From Streptomyces sp. KMM 9044 (GTDB lineage: Bacteria; Actinomycetota; Actinomycetes; Streptomycetales; Streptomycetaceae), in contig NZ_CP113910.1 in NCBI RefSeq assembly GCF_024701375.2, forward strand, positions 2,728,001 through 2,792,000: 64,000 bases of DNA, in the 5' to 3' direction. How positions within the stretch are numbered: position 1 is the first letter of the stretch; each line of letters starts with the position of its first letter. The position numbers and the translations under genes are program-made. Shown in pieces: positions 1-8,628 of this stretch. A model generated the notes under the pieces. It made no database searches and was not told the origin of the DNA. It saw only the letters and a program-made list of their open reading frames with translations.

Positions 1-434
1 ATGGCCACACCGGAGACGATGTGGTTGACGCGGAAGGTGACGGTGACGACGGCGTGCAGCAGTCCGCCGAGGCAGCCGCCGAGGACGCCGACGAGGACGC
101 CGGTCCACGGGCCCCACTGGAACCCGGCCCAGGCGCCGAACCAGGTGCCGAGGATCAGCATGCCCTCGAGGCCGATGTTGACGATGCCCGCACGCTCGGC
201 CCACAGGCCGCCGAGTCCGGCGAGGCCGATGGGAACGGCGAGCTGGAGGGCGGTGGACATCTGGCTGACGTTGGTGATGCCGTCCGCGCCGGTGATGAGG
301 CGGACGAGCGAGACCAGGGCCAGGGCGCCGGCGATGACCAGCAGCAGCACGGGCCACGACATGCGGCGGCCGGTGGGCGCCGCGTGCTGCAGCGAGGGCT
401 GGTTGACGTCGGTCGCTGTGGTCGGAGCAGTCAT
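1..434 (-). CDS. ABC transporter permease, nucleoside/BMP type (C-terminus cut by window edge)
   Basis: Inner-membrane permease of a nucleoside-type ABC importer. The first 144 residues are visible. A short cytosolic head is followed by hydrophobic segments, and the stretch ERAGIVNIGLEGML is typical of the ribose/nucleoside permease family (BPD_transp_2). The ATG overlaps the stop of the preceding permease gene (ATGA), so the two subunits are probably translationally coupled and form a heterodimer. The gene runs off the left edge of the window. Family assignment is firm; nucleoside specificity is inferred from the linked BMP lipoproteins. Confidence 0.9.
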   Translation of the reverse strand, partial: MTAPTTATDVNQPSLQHAAPTGRRMSWPVLLLVIAGALALVSLVRLITGADGITNVSQMSTALQLAVPIGLAGLGGLWAERAGIVNIGLEGMLILGTWFGAWAGFQWGPWTGVLVGVLGGCLGGLLHAVVTVTFRVNHIVSGVA

Positions 435-1555
435 CGGCCGGCCACCTCCTTCGTGGTGTTGTTGTCGGCGCCGAGGACGTGGCCCGCGGCGAGTTCCGCG
501 CCGACCTGGCGCTGCTGGCGGCGCAGGCCCCACTCACGGACGGCCTCATAGGAGACGACGACCGAGAGGACGATCAGGCCCTGCATGATGACCGCGATCT
601 CCTTGTCGTAGCCGTGGAAGTCCAGCTCGGGCGAGGCCTTGTCGAGCCAGGCCCACAGGAGGGCGGCGAAGGCGATGCCCACGGGGCTGTTGCGGCCCAG
701 GAGGGCGATGCCGATGCCGAGGAAGCCGATACCGGTGGGGAAGTTCAGGTTGTAGGTGTGGGAGTCGCCGAGCAGGATCGGCAGGCCCGCGAGGCCGGCG
801 AGGCCGCCGGAGATCAGCATGGCGCTGAGCACCATGCGCCTGGGGTCGACCCCGCTGGCCGAGGCGGCGGTCGTGGAGGCGCCGGAGGCGCGCAGGTCGA
901 AGCCGAAGCGGGTGCGGTGGAGGACGATCGAGTAGCCGATGCCGAGCAGCGCGGCGAGGACGACCAGGCCGTAGATCTCGCCGGCCTCGCCCATGTCGAT
1001 GCCGGGGACCCAGCCGGACTCGTGCATCTCGCCGGTGGTGCTGTTGTTGCCGACCTTGACGCCGAAGACGTCCGGCTTCCACATGTAGACGATGAGCGAG
1101 GTGGCGATCGCGTTGAGCATGATCGTGGCGACGACCTCGCTGACCCCGCGGGTGACCTTGAGGACGCCGGCGATGCCGGACCAGAAGGCGCCGGTGAACA
1201 CGGCGGTGAGGAGCAGCAGCGGGATCTGCAGCACGGCCGGCAGGTTCATGTGGGTGCCGACGACGGCTGCCATGAAGGCGCCGAGCTGGTACTGGCCGTC
1301 GACCCCGATGTTGAAGAGGTTCATCCGGAAGCCGATGGCCACCGCGAGGGCGGCGATGTAGTACATCGACGCCTGGTTGACGATCAGGACCTGGATGTCG
1401 GAGAACGTCGCCTGCTCGAACATCAGGGCGAACGGCTCGACGGGGTTCTTGCCCGAGGCGAGCAGCACGATCGCGCTGAGCGCGAAGGCCACGGCGAGCG
1501 CGATAACCGGTCCGGCCACCGCGAGGAGCACGCGCTCCTTGTCGAACTTCTTCAT
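431..1555 (-). CDS. ABC transporter permease, nucleoside/BMP type
   Basis: A complete 374-residue permease with a short positively charged N-terminus (MKKFDKER) and about ten hydrophobic segments. It carries the family motif FNIGVDGQYQLGAF near residue 85. Its ATG overlaps the stop of the upstream ATPase gene by one base (TGATG), and its own stop overlaps the next permease start, so this is one operon with the order ATPase-permease-permease. This matches the YufO/YufP/YufQ (NupOPQ) architecture used with BMP-family lipoproteins. Guanosine or another purine nucleoside is the likely substrate by analogy; nothing in the sequence fixes it. Confidence 0.92.
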   Translation of the reverse strand: MKKFDKERVLLAVAGPVIALAVAFALSAIVLLASGKNPVEPFALMFEQATFSDIQVLIVNQASMYYIAALAVAIGFRMNLFNIGVDGQYQLGAFMAAVVGTHMNLPAVLQIPLLLLTAVFTGAFWSGIAGVLKVTRGVSEVVATIMLNAIATSLIVYMWKPDVFGVKVGNNSTTGEMHESGWVPGIDMGEAGEIYGLVVLAALLGIGYSIVLHRTRFGFDLRASGASTTAASASGVDPRRMVLSAMLISGGLAGLAGLPILLGDSHTYNLNFPTGIGFLGIGIALLGRNSPVGIAFAALLWAWLDKASPELDFHGYDKEIAVIMQGLIVLSVVVSYEAVREWGLRRQQRQVGAELAAGHVLGADNNTTKEVAGR

Positions 1556-3213
1556 CAGCGGGCCTCGTCTTCCGGAGACTCGGGGGCGGCGGCCTCGGTG
1601 CCGGGGGTGTCCGCCCCGGTCTTTCGGGCGTCGGCCGGGGTCTCGGGGGTCTCTTCGTGTTCGAGGTGTCCGGCGGCGGCACCGGTCATGGCGGTACCGA
1701 GCTCCTCGGGGGTGATGGTGGCGGGGTCGGCGTCCGCGACGAGCCTGCCGTCGTAGATCACCCGCAGGGTGTCGGACAGGCCGATCAGCTCGTCCAGGTC
1801 GGCGGAGATCAGCAGGACGGCGAGGCCCTCGTGGCGCGCCTGACGGATGTGGTCCCAGATCGCGGCCTGCGCGCCGACGTCCACACCGCGGGTGGGGTGG
1901 GAGGCGATCAGGAAGCGGGGCCCGTGGCTCATCTCCCGGCCGACGATCAGCTTCTGCTGGTTGCCGCCGGACAGGGACGCGGCGGTGACGTCGATGCCGG
2001 GGGTACGCACGTCGTACTTCTCGACGATGCGGCGGGTGTCCTCCTGGGCCGCCTTCTGGTCCAGCCAGACGCCCTTGGCGTTGGGCTTCTCGGTGACGTG
2101 GCCGAGGATGCGGTTCTCCCAGAGGGGGGCCTCCAGGAGCAGGCCGTGGCGGTGGCGGTCCTCGGGGATGTACCCGATGCCCTCCTCGCGGCGCCTGCGG
2201 GTGGCCCAGCCGGTGATCTCCTCGTCGGCCAGCCGGATGGTGCCGGAGTCGGCGTGCCGCAGGCCGATGAGCGCGTCGACCAGTTCGGTCTGGCCGTTGC
2301 CCTCGACGCCGGCGATGCCGAGGACCTCGCCCGCGTGGATGGTGAAGCTGACGTCGTCGAGCAGGGCCTTGCCGCCGGGGGCCGCCAGGCGGAGCTTGTC
2401 GACGGTGAGCACCGCGCGGTCGGTGACCGTGGACTCGGCGGTCTTGGGCGTGGGCAGTTCGCTGCCGACCATCATCTCGGCGAGCCGGCGCGGGGTGGTC
2501 TCGGCGGGAACGGCGGTGCCCACGGTGGTGCCCCGGCGGACGACGGTGATGTCGTCGGCGACCGAGAGGACCTCGCCCAGCTTGTGGGAGATGAAGATGA
2601 CCGACAGGCCCTCCGCCTTGAGCTCGCGCAGGTTGTCGAAGAGCGCGTCGACCTCCTGCGGGACGAGGACGGCGGTGGGCTCGTCGAGGATCAGCGTGGT
2701 CGCGCCGCGGTAGAGGACCTTGAGGATCTCCACGCGCTGGCGGGCGGCGACACCGAGTTCCTCGACCAGCAGGTCGGGGCGCACGCCGAGGCCGTAGCGC
2801 TCGGAGATCTCCTCGATCCTGCGGCGGGCCTTCGCGCCGATGCCGTGCAGCCTCTCGCTGCCGAGCACCACGTTCTCGAGGACCGTGAGGTTGTCGGCGA
2901 GCATGAAGTGCTGGTGGACCATGCCGATGCCGCGGGCGATGGCGTCGGCCGGCGAGGAGAAGGAGACCGTCTCGCCGTGGACCGCGATGGTGCCCTCGTC
3001 CGGCTTCTGCATGCCGTAGAGGATCTTCATCAGCGTCGACTTGCCGGCCCCGTTCTCTCCGACGAGTGCGTGCACGGTGCCCTTGCGGACCGTGAGGTGG
3101 ATGTCGTGGTTGGCCACGACACCCGGAAATCGCTTCGTGATCCCGGCGAGTTCGACGGCGGTCACCGATTCGTTGACCGCCGCTCCGGCCGGAGGGCTGC
3201 TGGACGCGTTGAT
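1555..3213 (-). CDS. Nucleoside-type ABC transporter ATP-binding protein with two cassettes
   Basis: A 552-residue double ABC ATPase. The first cassette has Walker A GENGAGKST and Walker B LILDEPTAVL. The second has a degenerate Walker A (GVEGNGQTE), a perfect signature LSGGNQQK and the PTRGVDVGA segment, as in RbsA/NupO-type ATPases, where one site is catalytically weak. The start is unusual: in this frame no ATG lies near the N-terminus. An AGGAG sits seven bases before an ATC codon at 3213, the best-placed start. A GTG at 3282 would place the N-terminus inside the operator-like palindrome and next to the terminator hairpin. A GTG about 16 codons inside is the other option. Start uncertain; function firm. 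Confidence 0.85.
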   Translation of the reverse strand: MNASSSPPAGAAVNESVTAVELAGITKRFPGVVANHDIHLTVRKGTVHALVGENGAGKSTLMKILYGMQKPDEGTIAVHGETVSFSSPADAIARGIGMVHQHFMLADNLTVLENVVLGSERLHGIGAKARRRIEEISERYGLGVRPDLLVEELGVAARQRVEILKVLYRGATTLILDEPTAVLVPQEVDALFDNLRELKAEGLSVIFISHKLGEVLSVADDITVVRRGTTVGTAVPAETTPRRLAEMMVGSELPTPKTAESTVTDRAVLTVDKLRLAAPGGKALLDDVSFTIHAGEVLGIAGVEGNGQTELVDALIGLRHADSGTIRLADEEITGWATRRRREEGIGYIPEDRHRHGLLLEAPLWENRILGHVTEKPNAKGVWLDQKAAQEDTRRIVEKYDVRTPGIDVTAASLSGGNQQKLIVGREMSHGPRFLIASHPTRGVDVGAQAAIWDHIRQARHEGLAVLLISADLDELIGLSDTLRVIYDGRLVADADPATITPEELGTAMTGAAAGHLEHEETPETPADARKTGADTPGTEAAAPESPEDEAR

Positions 3214-3239
3214 GGCGCACTCCTGGGGACGGGGGTCGT

Positions 3240-3251
3240 CTACGCGCGTAG
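3240..3251. promoter_or_regulatory. Palindromic operator-like element before the ABC importer operon
   Basis: A perfect 12-base palindrome, CTACGCGCGTAG, lies 27-38 bases before the proposed start of the ATPase gene. The same ACGCGCGTAG core occurs upstream of both BMP lipoprotein genes (4486-4502 and 6658-6674) and was not noticed elsewhere in the window. Shared presence upstream of three functionally linked units suggests the binding site of one repressor, perhaps of the LacI or GntR type. The regulator itself is not in the window. Confidence 0.6.
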
Positions 3252-3283
3252 CGCCCCTACGGCATCGAACGGGGTCACGCACC

Positions 3284-3331
3284 CCGCTCGACGGGGTCCG
3301 GGGAGCCTACTCCCCGGACCCCGTCGAGCGG
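3284..3331. terminator. Hairpin terminator after the first BMP lipoprotein gene
   Basis: A perfect 22-base-pair stem (3284-3305 with 3310-3331) closes a four-base CCTA loop. It lies just beyond the stop of the lipoprotein gene at 3373 and before the operator of the importer operon. It therefore separates the two transcription units. No U tract is present, as is common in Streptomyces. Confidence 0.8.
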
Positions 3332-3372
3332 TCACAACCCCACGGGTTACACGCTGTTCGAGTCCTGCGTGA

Positions 3373-4425
3373 TCAGCTGGACTCGACCTCGATCTCACCG
3401 TTGATGATCTTCCCCCTGGCCGTCTCGATGACGTCCTGGAGCTCGTCGTTGTCCGCGAACACGGGGTTCGAGTTCGACAGGCCGACCTCACCCGACGCCA
3501 GATCGCCCCTGAGGACACCGGTGCGCGGAGACTTGTCCTCGACCGACTGCGCCAGCTTGTAGACCGACTTGGCGACGTCCTTCATCGCCGAGGTGAGGAT
3601 CGAGTCCTTGTACTTCGCCAGCGCCTCCTGCGCGTACTGGTCGGAGTCCACACCGATCGCCCAGACCTTGTTGGCGGCCGCGGCCTCGATGGCACCCTGG
3701 CCGGACAGACCGGCCGCCGTGTAGACGACGTCGGCCTTCTTCTCGATCTGGCCCTCGGCGGCGGCCCTGCCCTTGTCGGGGCTGGAGAAGCCGCCCTCCT
3801 CCGCCGTCTGCGTCAGGAACTGCGAGATGACCTTGACGTCCGGGTCGGTGTCCTTGACGCCCTGCTCGAAGCCGGCCCGGAACTTGTGGATCAGCGGGAT
3901 GTCCACTCCGCCGATGAAGCCCACGACGTCGGTCTTGGTGGTCTCCGCGGCGGCGACACCGGCCAGGTAGGAGGCCTGCTCCTCGGAGAAGACCAGGTCG
4001 GTCACGTTGTCCATCTCGACCGTGGCGTCGTCGACGATGCCGAAGGTGGTGTCCGGGTACTTCTCGGCGGCGCCCTTCACGGCGGCGGCGTAGGCGTAGC
4101 CGACACCGATCACCGGGTTGTAGCCCTGCTTCGCCAGCGAGGCCAGGCGCTGCTCCTTGTCCGCGTCGGTCTCACCGTCGGTGGGCTCGACGTCGGCTGT
4201 CTTGTAGCCGTACTCCTTCTCCGCCCGCTGCAGGCCCGCGTACGCCGCGTCGTTGAAGGACTGGTCGCCCTTGCCGCCGACGTCGTACGCGATGGCCAGG
4301 CCTTTGTCCTCGGCGGACTCGGACGAGCTGGAGGAAGAGGTAGAGGTGCCACCGCAGGCGGCGAGCGCGAGGGCCAGAGAGGCGGTCGCCGCGCCTGCGA
4401 CCGTGATCCGGGAAGTCCGGCGCAT
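3373..4425 (-). CDS. BMP-family (nucleoside-binding) lipoprotein, copy 1
   Basis: A 350-residue substrate-binding lipoprotein. The signal peptide starts MRRTSRITVAG and ends in the lipobox LAAC, followed by a Ser-rich linker. The mature part carries the BMP/PnrA fold signatures DVGGKGDQSFND and GGVDIPLIHKFRAGFEQG. It would sit on the outer face of the membrane and feed the permeases encoded downstream. The ATG at 4425 is chosen because GAAGGAGC precedes it at good spacing and the signal peptide begins there. It is closely similar to the product of 5550-6605, so this is a paralogous pair. An operator-like element lies about 60 bases upstream. Confidence 0.93.
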   Translation of the reverse strand: MRRTSRITVAGAATASLALALAACGGTSTSSSSSSESAEDKGLAIAYDVGGKGDQSFNDAAYAGLQRAEKEYGYKTADVEPTDGETDADKEQRLASLAKQGYNPVIGVGYAYAAAVKGAAEKYPDTTFGIVDDATVEMDNVTDLVFSEEQASYLAGVAAAETTKTDVVGFIGGVDIPLIHKFRAGFEQGVKDTDPDVKVISQFLTQTAEEGGFSSPDKGRAAAEGQIEKKADVVYTAAGLSGQGAIEAAAANKVWAIGVDSDQYAQEALAKYKDSILTSAMKDVAKSVYKLAQSVEDKSPRTGVLRGDLASGEVGLSNSNPVFADNDELQDVIETARGKIINGEIEVESS

Positions 4426-4485
4426 GTGTGGTGCTCCTTCGTACAAGCGCCGGAGGTTCGGGGGACGGCGCTGGCTTCGCCGCAG

Positions 4486-4502
4486 ATTAACGCGCGTAGA
4501 CA
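4486..4502 (-). promoter_or_regulatory. Operator-like element upstream of BMP copy 1
   Basis: The 17 bases ATTAACGCGCGTAGACA (plus strand) are identical to those at 6658-6674 before the second BMP gene and share ACGCGCGTAG with the palindrome at 3240. The element is 61 bases before the start codon, suitable for repression at or near a promoter. Conservation between two otherwise divergent leader regions is the main evidence. Confidence 0.65.
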
Positions 4503-4722
4503 GTCCCGGAGAACCCTTCTGTCCACCTTGTTATGCGGCCGTGGCCTACCCGGGCCCTACCGCGAGCACACCGTTGCCGATCGCGAACAGATCATGGCGC
4601 TGGGTGACATTCGGGCGTTGTACGGACGATGTACGGCGTGAGGCGACAAGCACCATGACATCCGACACGGCGCACGCCGGGCATCGGAGCGGGTTTCCGG
4701 GTCTGCTGCGGACGGCGGGGGC

Positions 4723-5400
4723 TCAGCGCAGCCGGCGCGCGCGCAGCACCAGGTCGTCGGTGTGGTGCGCGCCGGCGCCGCCGTCGGGTGCCACGCGGGG
4801 ACGCTGCTCGTCCACCTCCACCTCCCAGTCCTCGTCGAACAGAGCGGCGACCATCGAGGGCCAGACGTAGTCGGCCGGGTCGAAGCCGCCCACGTTCTCC
4901 TGCCGGGCGTCCATCCCCGCGTGGTGTACGAGCAGCAGCACGCCGCCGGGCGCGACGGCCGCGAGCAGCGCTCGCTCGGCCGCGGCGTCGGGGGTGCGCA
5001 GCAGGGCGGGGTACTGCGCGGAGACCAGGTCGAAGGAGGCCGGCGGGAGGGCCGCCTCCGTCAGTGAGGCGTGGACCCAGCGAACGGCGAGGCCGGCGTC
5101 CCGCGCGTGCCCGGCCGCCCGTTCCAGCGCCACGCCCGAGACCTCGAGCGCGGTCACGTCCCAGCCGCGGCGCGCGAGCCAGACAGCGTCCGCGCCCTCA
5201 CCACAGCCCACGTCGAGCACCCGCCCGGGTGTGAGCCCGGCGGCCTCGGCCACCAGCGCACCGTTGGGCCGGCCGCTCCACACCTGCTGCCGTTCGGTGT
5301 ACCGGTCGTCCCACTCGGCCCTCACCGCGGGGTCTCCGACGTATCCGTCGACGGGGGAGGAAGCGTCGAACGCGGGCGGTCCTGCTGCGATGTCGTCCAT
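4723..5400 (-). CDS. Class I SAM-dependent methyltransferase
   Basis: A 225-residue protein with the SAM-binding motif VLDVGCGEGADAVWLA followed by VTALEVS, typical of Methyltransf_11/25-type enzymes. The substrate is unknown. The ATG at 5400 is chosen because the protein then begins close to the conserved core; a TTG 19 codons further upstream is possible. It stands alone between the two BMP lipoprotein genes, on the same strand, but is isolated from copy 2 by a strong terminator at 5476-5518. Similar small methyltransferases often resemble tellurite-resistance TehB or chalcogen methyltransferases, but nothing here supports such a role. Confidence 0.85.
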   Translation of the reverse strand: MDDIAAGPPAFDASSPVDGYVGDPAVRAEWDDRYTERQQVWSGRPNGALVAEAAGLTPGRVLDVGCGEGADAVWLARRGWDVTALEVSGVALERAAGHARDAGLAVRWVHASLTEAALPPASFDLVSAQYPALLRTPDAAAERALLAAVAPGGVLLLVHHAGMDARQENVGGFDPADYVWPSMVAALFDEDWEVEVDEQRPRVAPDGGAGAHHTDDLVLRARRLR

Positions 5401-5475
5401 CGGCCCACCGTCGCCCAGCGCGTCCCGGACAGGCCACTCCTGTTGCCGGTCCGGCAAAACGGCGCCCGAAGGACA

Positions 5476-5518
5476 CGGACACGGGCGGGCACCCGCTGTG
5501 GGTGCCCGCCCGTGTCCG
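5476..5518. terminator. Hairpin terminator after BMP copy 2
   Basis: A perfect 19-base-pair GC-rich stem (5476-5494 with 5500-5518) surrounds a five-base GCTGT loop. It lies 31 bases beyond the stop codon of the second BMP gene, on the path toward the methyltransferase gene. Confidence 0.85.
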
Positions 5519-5549
5519 GTACCGCGGTCCGCGCCGCTCCCCTGCCGCG

Positions 5550-6605
5550 CTACTCCGTCTTGACGGTGATGGAGCCGTCGATGATGCCTTCCTTGGCCTC
5601 GGCCACGGCGTCCGTCAGGCCCTCGACCTCGGCCATCTTCGGGTTGCTGTCGGAGAGGCCGACGCCGTCCACCTTCAGGTCGAAGACCTGGGTGCCGGTC
5701 AGCGGCTCGTCGTCCTGGACGGACTTGGCCAGCGCGTACACCGAACCGCCGACGTCCTTGAGGGCGGAGGTGAGGATGAAGTCCTTGTAGCCGGCCAGGG
5801 CTTCCTGCTCGTACTGGTCGGAGTCGACGCCGATCGCCCAGACCTTCGCCTTGGCGGCGGCCTCGATCACGCCCTGCCCGGAAAGACCGGCCGCCTGGTA
5901 GACGACATCGGCCTTCTTCTCGATCTGGCCCTCGGCGGCGGCCTTGCCCTTGTCGGGGCTGGAGAAGCCGCCCTCCTCCGCCGTCTGCGTCAGGTACTGG
6001 GAGACGACCTTGACCTTCGGGTCGGTCGCCTGCACGCCCTGCTTGAAGCCGGCCTCGAACTTGTGGATCAGCGGGATGTCGACACCGCCCACGAAGCCGA
6101 CGGTGTTCGTCTCGGTGGCCTTGGCGGCGGCGACACCGGCGAGGTAGGACGCCTGCTCCTCGGCGAAGACGAGGGAGGCGACGTTCTCTCCCTCGACCAC
6201 GGAGTCGACGATGCCGAAGGTGGTGTCCGGGTACTTCTCGGCCACGGCCGTCATCGCCGGACCGTAGGCGAAGCCGACGCCGATGACGGGGTCGTAGCCC
6301 TGCTTCGCGAGCGACGCGAGGCGCTGTTCCTTGTCCGCGTCGGTCTCGCCCTCGGTGGGCTCGATGTCGGCGGTCTTGTAGCCGAACTCGTCCGCGGCCT
6401 TCTGCAGACCCGCGTAGGCGGCGTCGTTGAAGGACTGGTCGCCCTTGCCACCGATGTCGTAGGCGATGGCGAGACCGAGGCCGTCCTTCGCGGAGCTCTC
6501 TGAGCTGTCACCGCTCTCGCTGCTGGTACCGCCGCAGGCCGTGGCGGCGAGTGCGAGCGACGCGACCCCCACCGCGGCGCGAGTCAGTCTGGATATCCGA
6601 CGCAT
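5550..6605 (-). CDS. BMP-family (nucleoside-binding) lipoprotein, copy 2
   Basis: A 351-residue lipoprotein with signal peptide MRRISRLTRAAVG and lipobox ATAC, then a Ser/Glu-rich linker and a BMP domain (DIGGKGDQSFND, GGVDIPLIHKFEAGFKQG). It is collinear with copy 1 over the whole mature protein, with most differences at the C-terminus. Two binding proteins for one importer suggest different ligand preferences or different expression. The start at 6605 is set by a GGAGCG ribosome-binding site and the signal peptide; the long in-frame extension upstream has no coding character. It has its own operator-like element and terminator. Confidence 0.93.
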   Translation of the reverse strand: MRRISRLTRAAVGVASLALAATACGGTSSESGDSSESSAKDGLGLAIAYDIGGKGDQSFNDAAYAGLQKAADEFGYKTADIEPTEGETDADKEQRLASLAKQGYDPVIGVGFAYGPAMTAVAEKYPDTTFGIVDSVVEGENVASLVFAEEQASYLAGVAAAKATETNTVGFVGGVDIPLIHKFEAGFKQGVQATDPKVKVVSQYLTQTAEEGGFSSPDKGKAAAEGQIEKKADVVYQAAGLSGQGVIEAAAKAKVWAIGVDSDQYEQEALAGYKDFILTSALKDVGGSVYALAKSVQDDEPLTGTQVFDLKVDGVGLSDSNPKMAEVEGLTDAVAEAKEGIIDGSITVKTE

Positions 6606-6657
6606 CTGACGCTCCCCATTCTCCAAAGCCCCGCATCGGGCGCTCGGTTCGGCGCAC

Positions 6658-6674
6658 ATTAACGCGCGTAGACA
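6658..6674 (-). promoter_or_regulatory. Operator-like element upstream of BMP copy 2
   Basis: It is identical over 17 bases to the element before copy 1 (4486-4502) and sits at a similar distance (53 bases) from the start codon. Together with the palindrome at 3240 it suggests a three-member regulon. The rest of 6606-6920 shows no gene. Confidence 0.65.
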
Positions 6675-6920
6675 CTCCTGGGAACGGGGTACTGCCGGGC
6701 CGTTATCCATTCGTGCCGATGGCCGGTTACACCCTGGTAAAGCAGAGGGCCGTAGGGGATCGAAGGGGGCGGAAACGGTCGACCGGAGCGGTGCGCGGCG
6801 GGACACCACGCGCACCACGCTCCCCCTCCCCCGCCCGCGACGCAAGTGGAACGGCAGGACGGGAACAGAACAGGACGGGAACAGAAGGGGCGGAGAGAGC
6901 CGGAGAGGCGAAAGAGGCCC

Positions 6921-6967
6921 GGCAGCGCGGGGGAGCCGACCCTCCACGCCGGCTCCCCCGCGCTGCC
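6921..6967. terminator. Hairpin terminator after the M20 amidohydrolase gene
   Basis: A perfect 18-base-pair stem (6921-6938 with 6950-6967) encloses an 11-base loop. It begins eight bases after the stop codon of the amidohydrolase gene. Confidence 0.85.
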
Positions 6968-6974
6968 GGCGTTC

Positions 6975-8234
6975 TCAGCGCAGGTCGTCCAGCAGGGCGG
7001 CGGCGGTGAAGAGTTCGACACCCACGGTGATGGCGTACTCGTCGACGTCGAAGTCGCCCTGGTGCAGGTCGCGGGTGGTGCGCTCGCCCGGGGGCCGGAC
7101 CCCGAGGCGGGCCATGGCGCCGGGAACGTGCTCCAGGTACCAGGAGAAGTCCTCGCCGCCGAGGCTCTGTTCGGTGTTCTCCACGGACTCCGGGCCGCGC
7201 CGGGCGATCATGGCGTCCCGCAGGAGCTCGGTGGCACCGGCCTCGTTGACGACCGGCGGGACTCCGCGCACGTAGTTGATCTCCGACTTGGCACGGTGCA
7301 GGTTGGCCACCTCGTCGATGGCGGCGACCACGACGTCCGGGGCCAGCCGCCAGGTCTCCAGGTCGAGGCAGCGCACGGTGCCGGAGATCTCGGCGTGCTG
7401 CGGGATGACGTTGGGCGCGTGGCCGGACTCGACCCTGCCCCAGGTGATGGCGAGCCCGCTGCGGCTGTCGACCCGCCGGCCCACCAGCGCGGGCACGTCG
7501 GTGACGACACGGGCGGCGGCGGTGACCAGGTCCGTGGTCAGGTGCGGCCGGGCGGTGTGGCCGCCGGGTCCGTCGAGGGCGATCTCCAGCCGGTCGCAGG
7601 CGGAGGTGATGGGGCCCTCCCGCAGCCCGATCTTCCCGGCGTCGACCCGGGGATCGCAGTGCACGGCGACGATCCGCCCGATCCCGTCGAGCGCGCCGTC
7701 CAGGATGGCGTCGGCGGCACCGCCGGGCAGCACCTCCTCGGCGGGCTGGAAGATCAGCCGCACCGGCCGGGGCAGCAGGCCCTGGCGGTGCAGTTCGTCG
7801 AGGACGAGCCCGGTGCCGAGCACGACGGTGGTGTGCACGTCGTGGCCGCAGGCGTGCGCGCGGTCGGGCACGGTGGAGCGGTACGGGCACTCGGTCTTCA
7901 TGTCGGGAATGGGCAGTCCGTCGATGTCGGCCCGCAGTGCGAGCATGCCGGCGCCGGGGAGGGCACCGGTACCGGTGCCCTCGATGCCGCTGCCGCCCTC
8001 CGCCACCCCGATGTCACAGACGAGGCCGGTTCCGCCGGAGAGTACACGCGGCGCGAGACCGGCCCGCTCGAGCCGCTCCTTGATCGCGGCGGTCGTACGG
8101 AACTCCTGGTTGCCCAGCTCGGGGTGCATGTGCAGGTCGCGACGGAAGGCGACGAGCTCGGCGCGCAGGACCTCGGAGAGCGCGCCCAGAAGCACCGCCC
8201 CTCCGGGCAGATCGATCTCGGACTCCAGTGACAT
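6975..8234 (-). CDS. M20 family amidohydrolase (hippurate/indole-acetyl-amino-acid hydrolase type)
   Basis: A 419-residue metallopeptidase-fold amidohydrolase (M20D). Metal-ligand motifs are visible in order: ACGHDVHTT, QPAEEVLPGGA, the HCDP segment and GGEDFSWYLEH. Such enzymes cleave N-acyl or N-aminoacyl amides in the cytosol; the physiological substrate is unknown. The ATG at 8234 is preferred because AAGGG lies eleven bases upstream; an in-frame GTG at 8246 abuts that sequence. A loop after residue 80 is rich in Gly and Ser and looks like a lineage-specific insertion. It is transcribed alone and followed by a clear terminator. Confidence 0.9.
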   Translation of the reverse strand: MSLESEIDLPGGAVLLGALSEVLRAELVAFRRDLHMHPELGNQEFRTTAAIKERLERAGLAPRVLSGGTGLVCDIGVAEGGSGIEGTGTGALPGAGMLALRADIDGLPIPDMKTECPYRSTVPDRAHACGHDVHTTVVLGTGLVLDELHRQGLLPRPVRLIFQPAEEVLPGGAADAILDGALDGIGRIVAVHCDPRVDAGKIGLREGPITSACDRLEIALDGPGGHTARPHLTTDLVTAAARVVTDVPALVGRRVDSRSGLAITWGRVESGHAPNVIPQHAEISGTVRCLDLETWRLAPDVVVAAIDEVANLHRAKSEINYVRGVPPVVNEAGATELLRDAMIARRGPESVENTEQSLGGEDFSWYLEHVPGAMARLGVRPPGERTTRDLHQGDFDVDEYAITVGVELFTAAALLDDLR

Positions 8235-8628
8235 TAGTTGCTTCACCCTTTGAAGGGTAGGCCGCCGGGCCCTCCGACCGACCCCTGATCAAGAAAATTC
8301 AGCCCGTCAGTGGAAGAAAAACCGGCGTCGCCACGCTTAGCCGCACTCCGCGACGGGTAAGCTCGACGCCCCCGTACGCGAGTGAGCCCACACGGACCAC
8401 CGGAACGCACCGCCGCTCGGACGGCCGCTTCCGGCACCCGCACCGCACTCCACCTCTCCTCGGTGTACCACGCATCGCCCGGGCCACGCGGACCGGTTCA
8501 CCTGCCGGACACGGCGCCCCGCCACCCACGGGTCCACGCCCGCCACCCACGCACCCGGGTGAAAACGCCTCCGGCGCCCCGGGTTGCGCCGGTGGGGGTG
8601 CGGGCCCGTGCCTCGCACGACGCTCTCC
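8235..8628. other. 394-base intergenic region
   Basis: No convincing gene was found. The left part must hold the promoter of the M20 gene. Near 8571-8592 a small hairpin (CCGGCGC pairing with GCGCCGG) may terminate the wall-polymer operon that ends at 8629. The middle contains short GGGTG/CACCC-rich sequence and no other recognisable structure. Confidence 0.5.

Noticed and set aside
431..3220. 929-codon minus-strand frame spanning ATPase and permease
   Set aside because: Only its C-terminal 374 codons are a permease; the rest is an Arg/Pro-rich shadow of the ATPase gene in another frame.
3340..3375. tRNA-like GTTCGAGTCC sequence
   Set aside because: No acceptor stem, D-arm or anticodon arm can be drawn; it is the 3' flank of the BMP gene.
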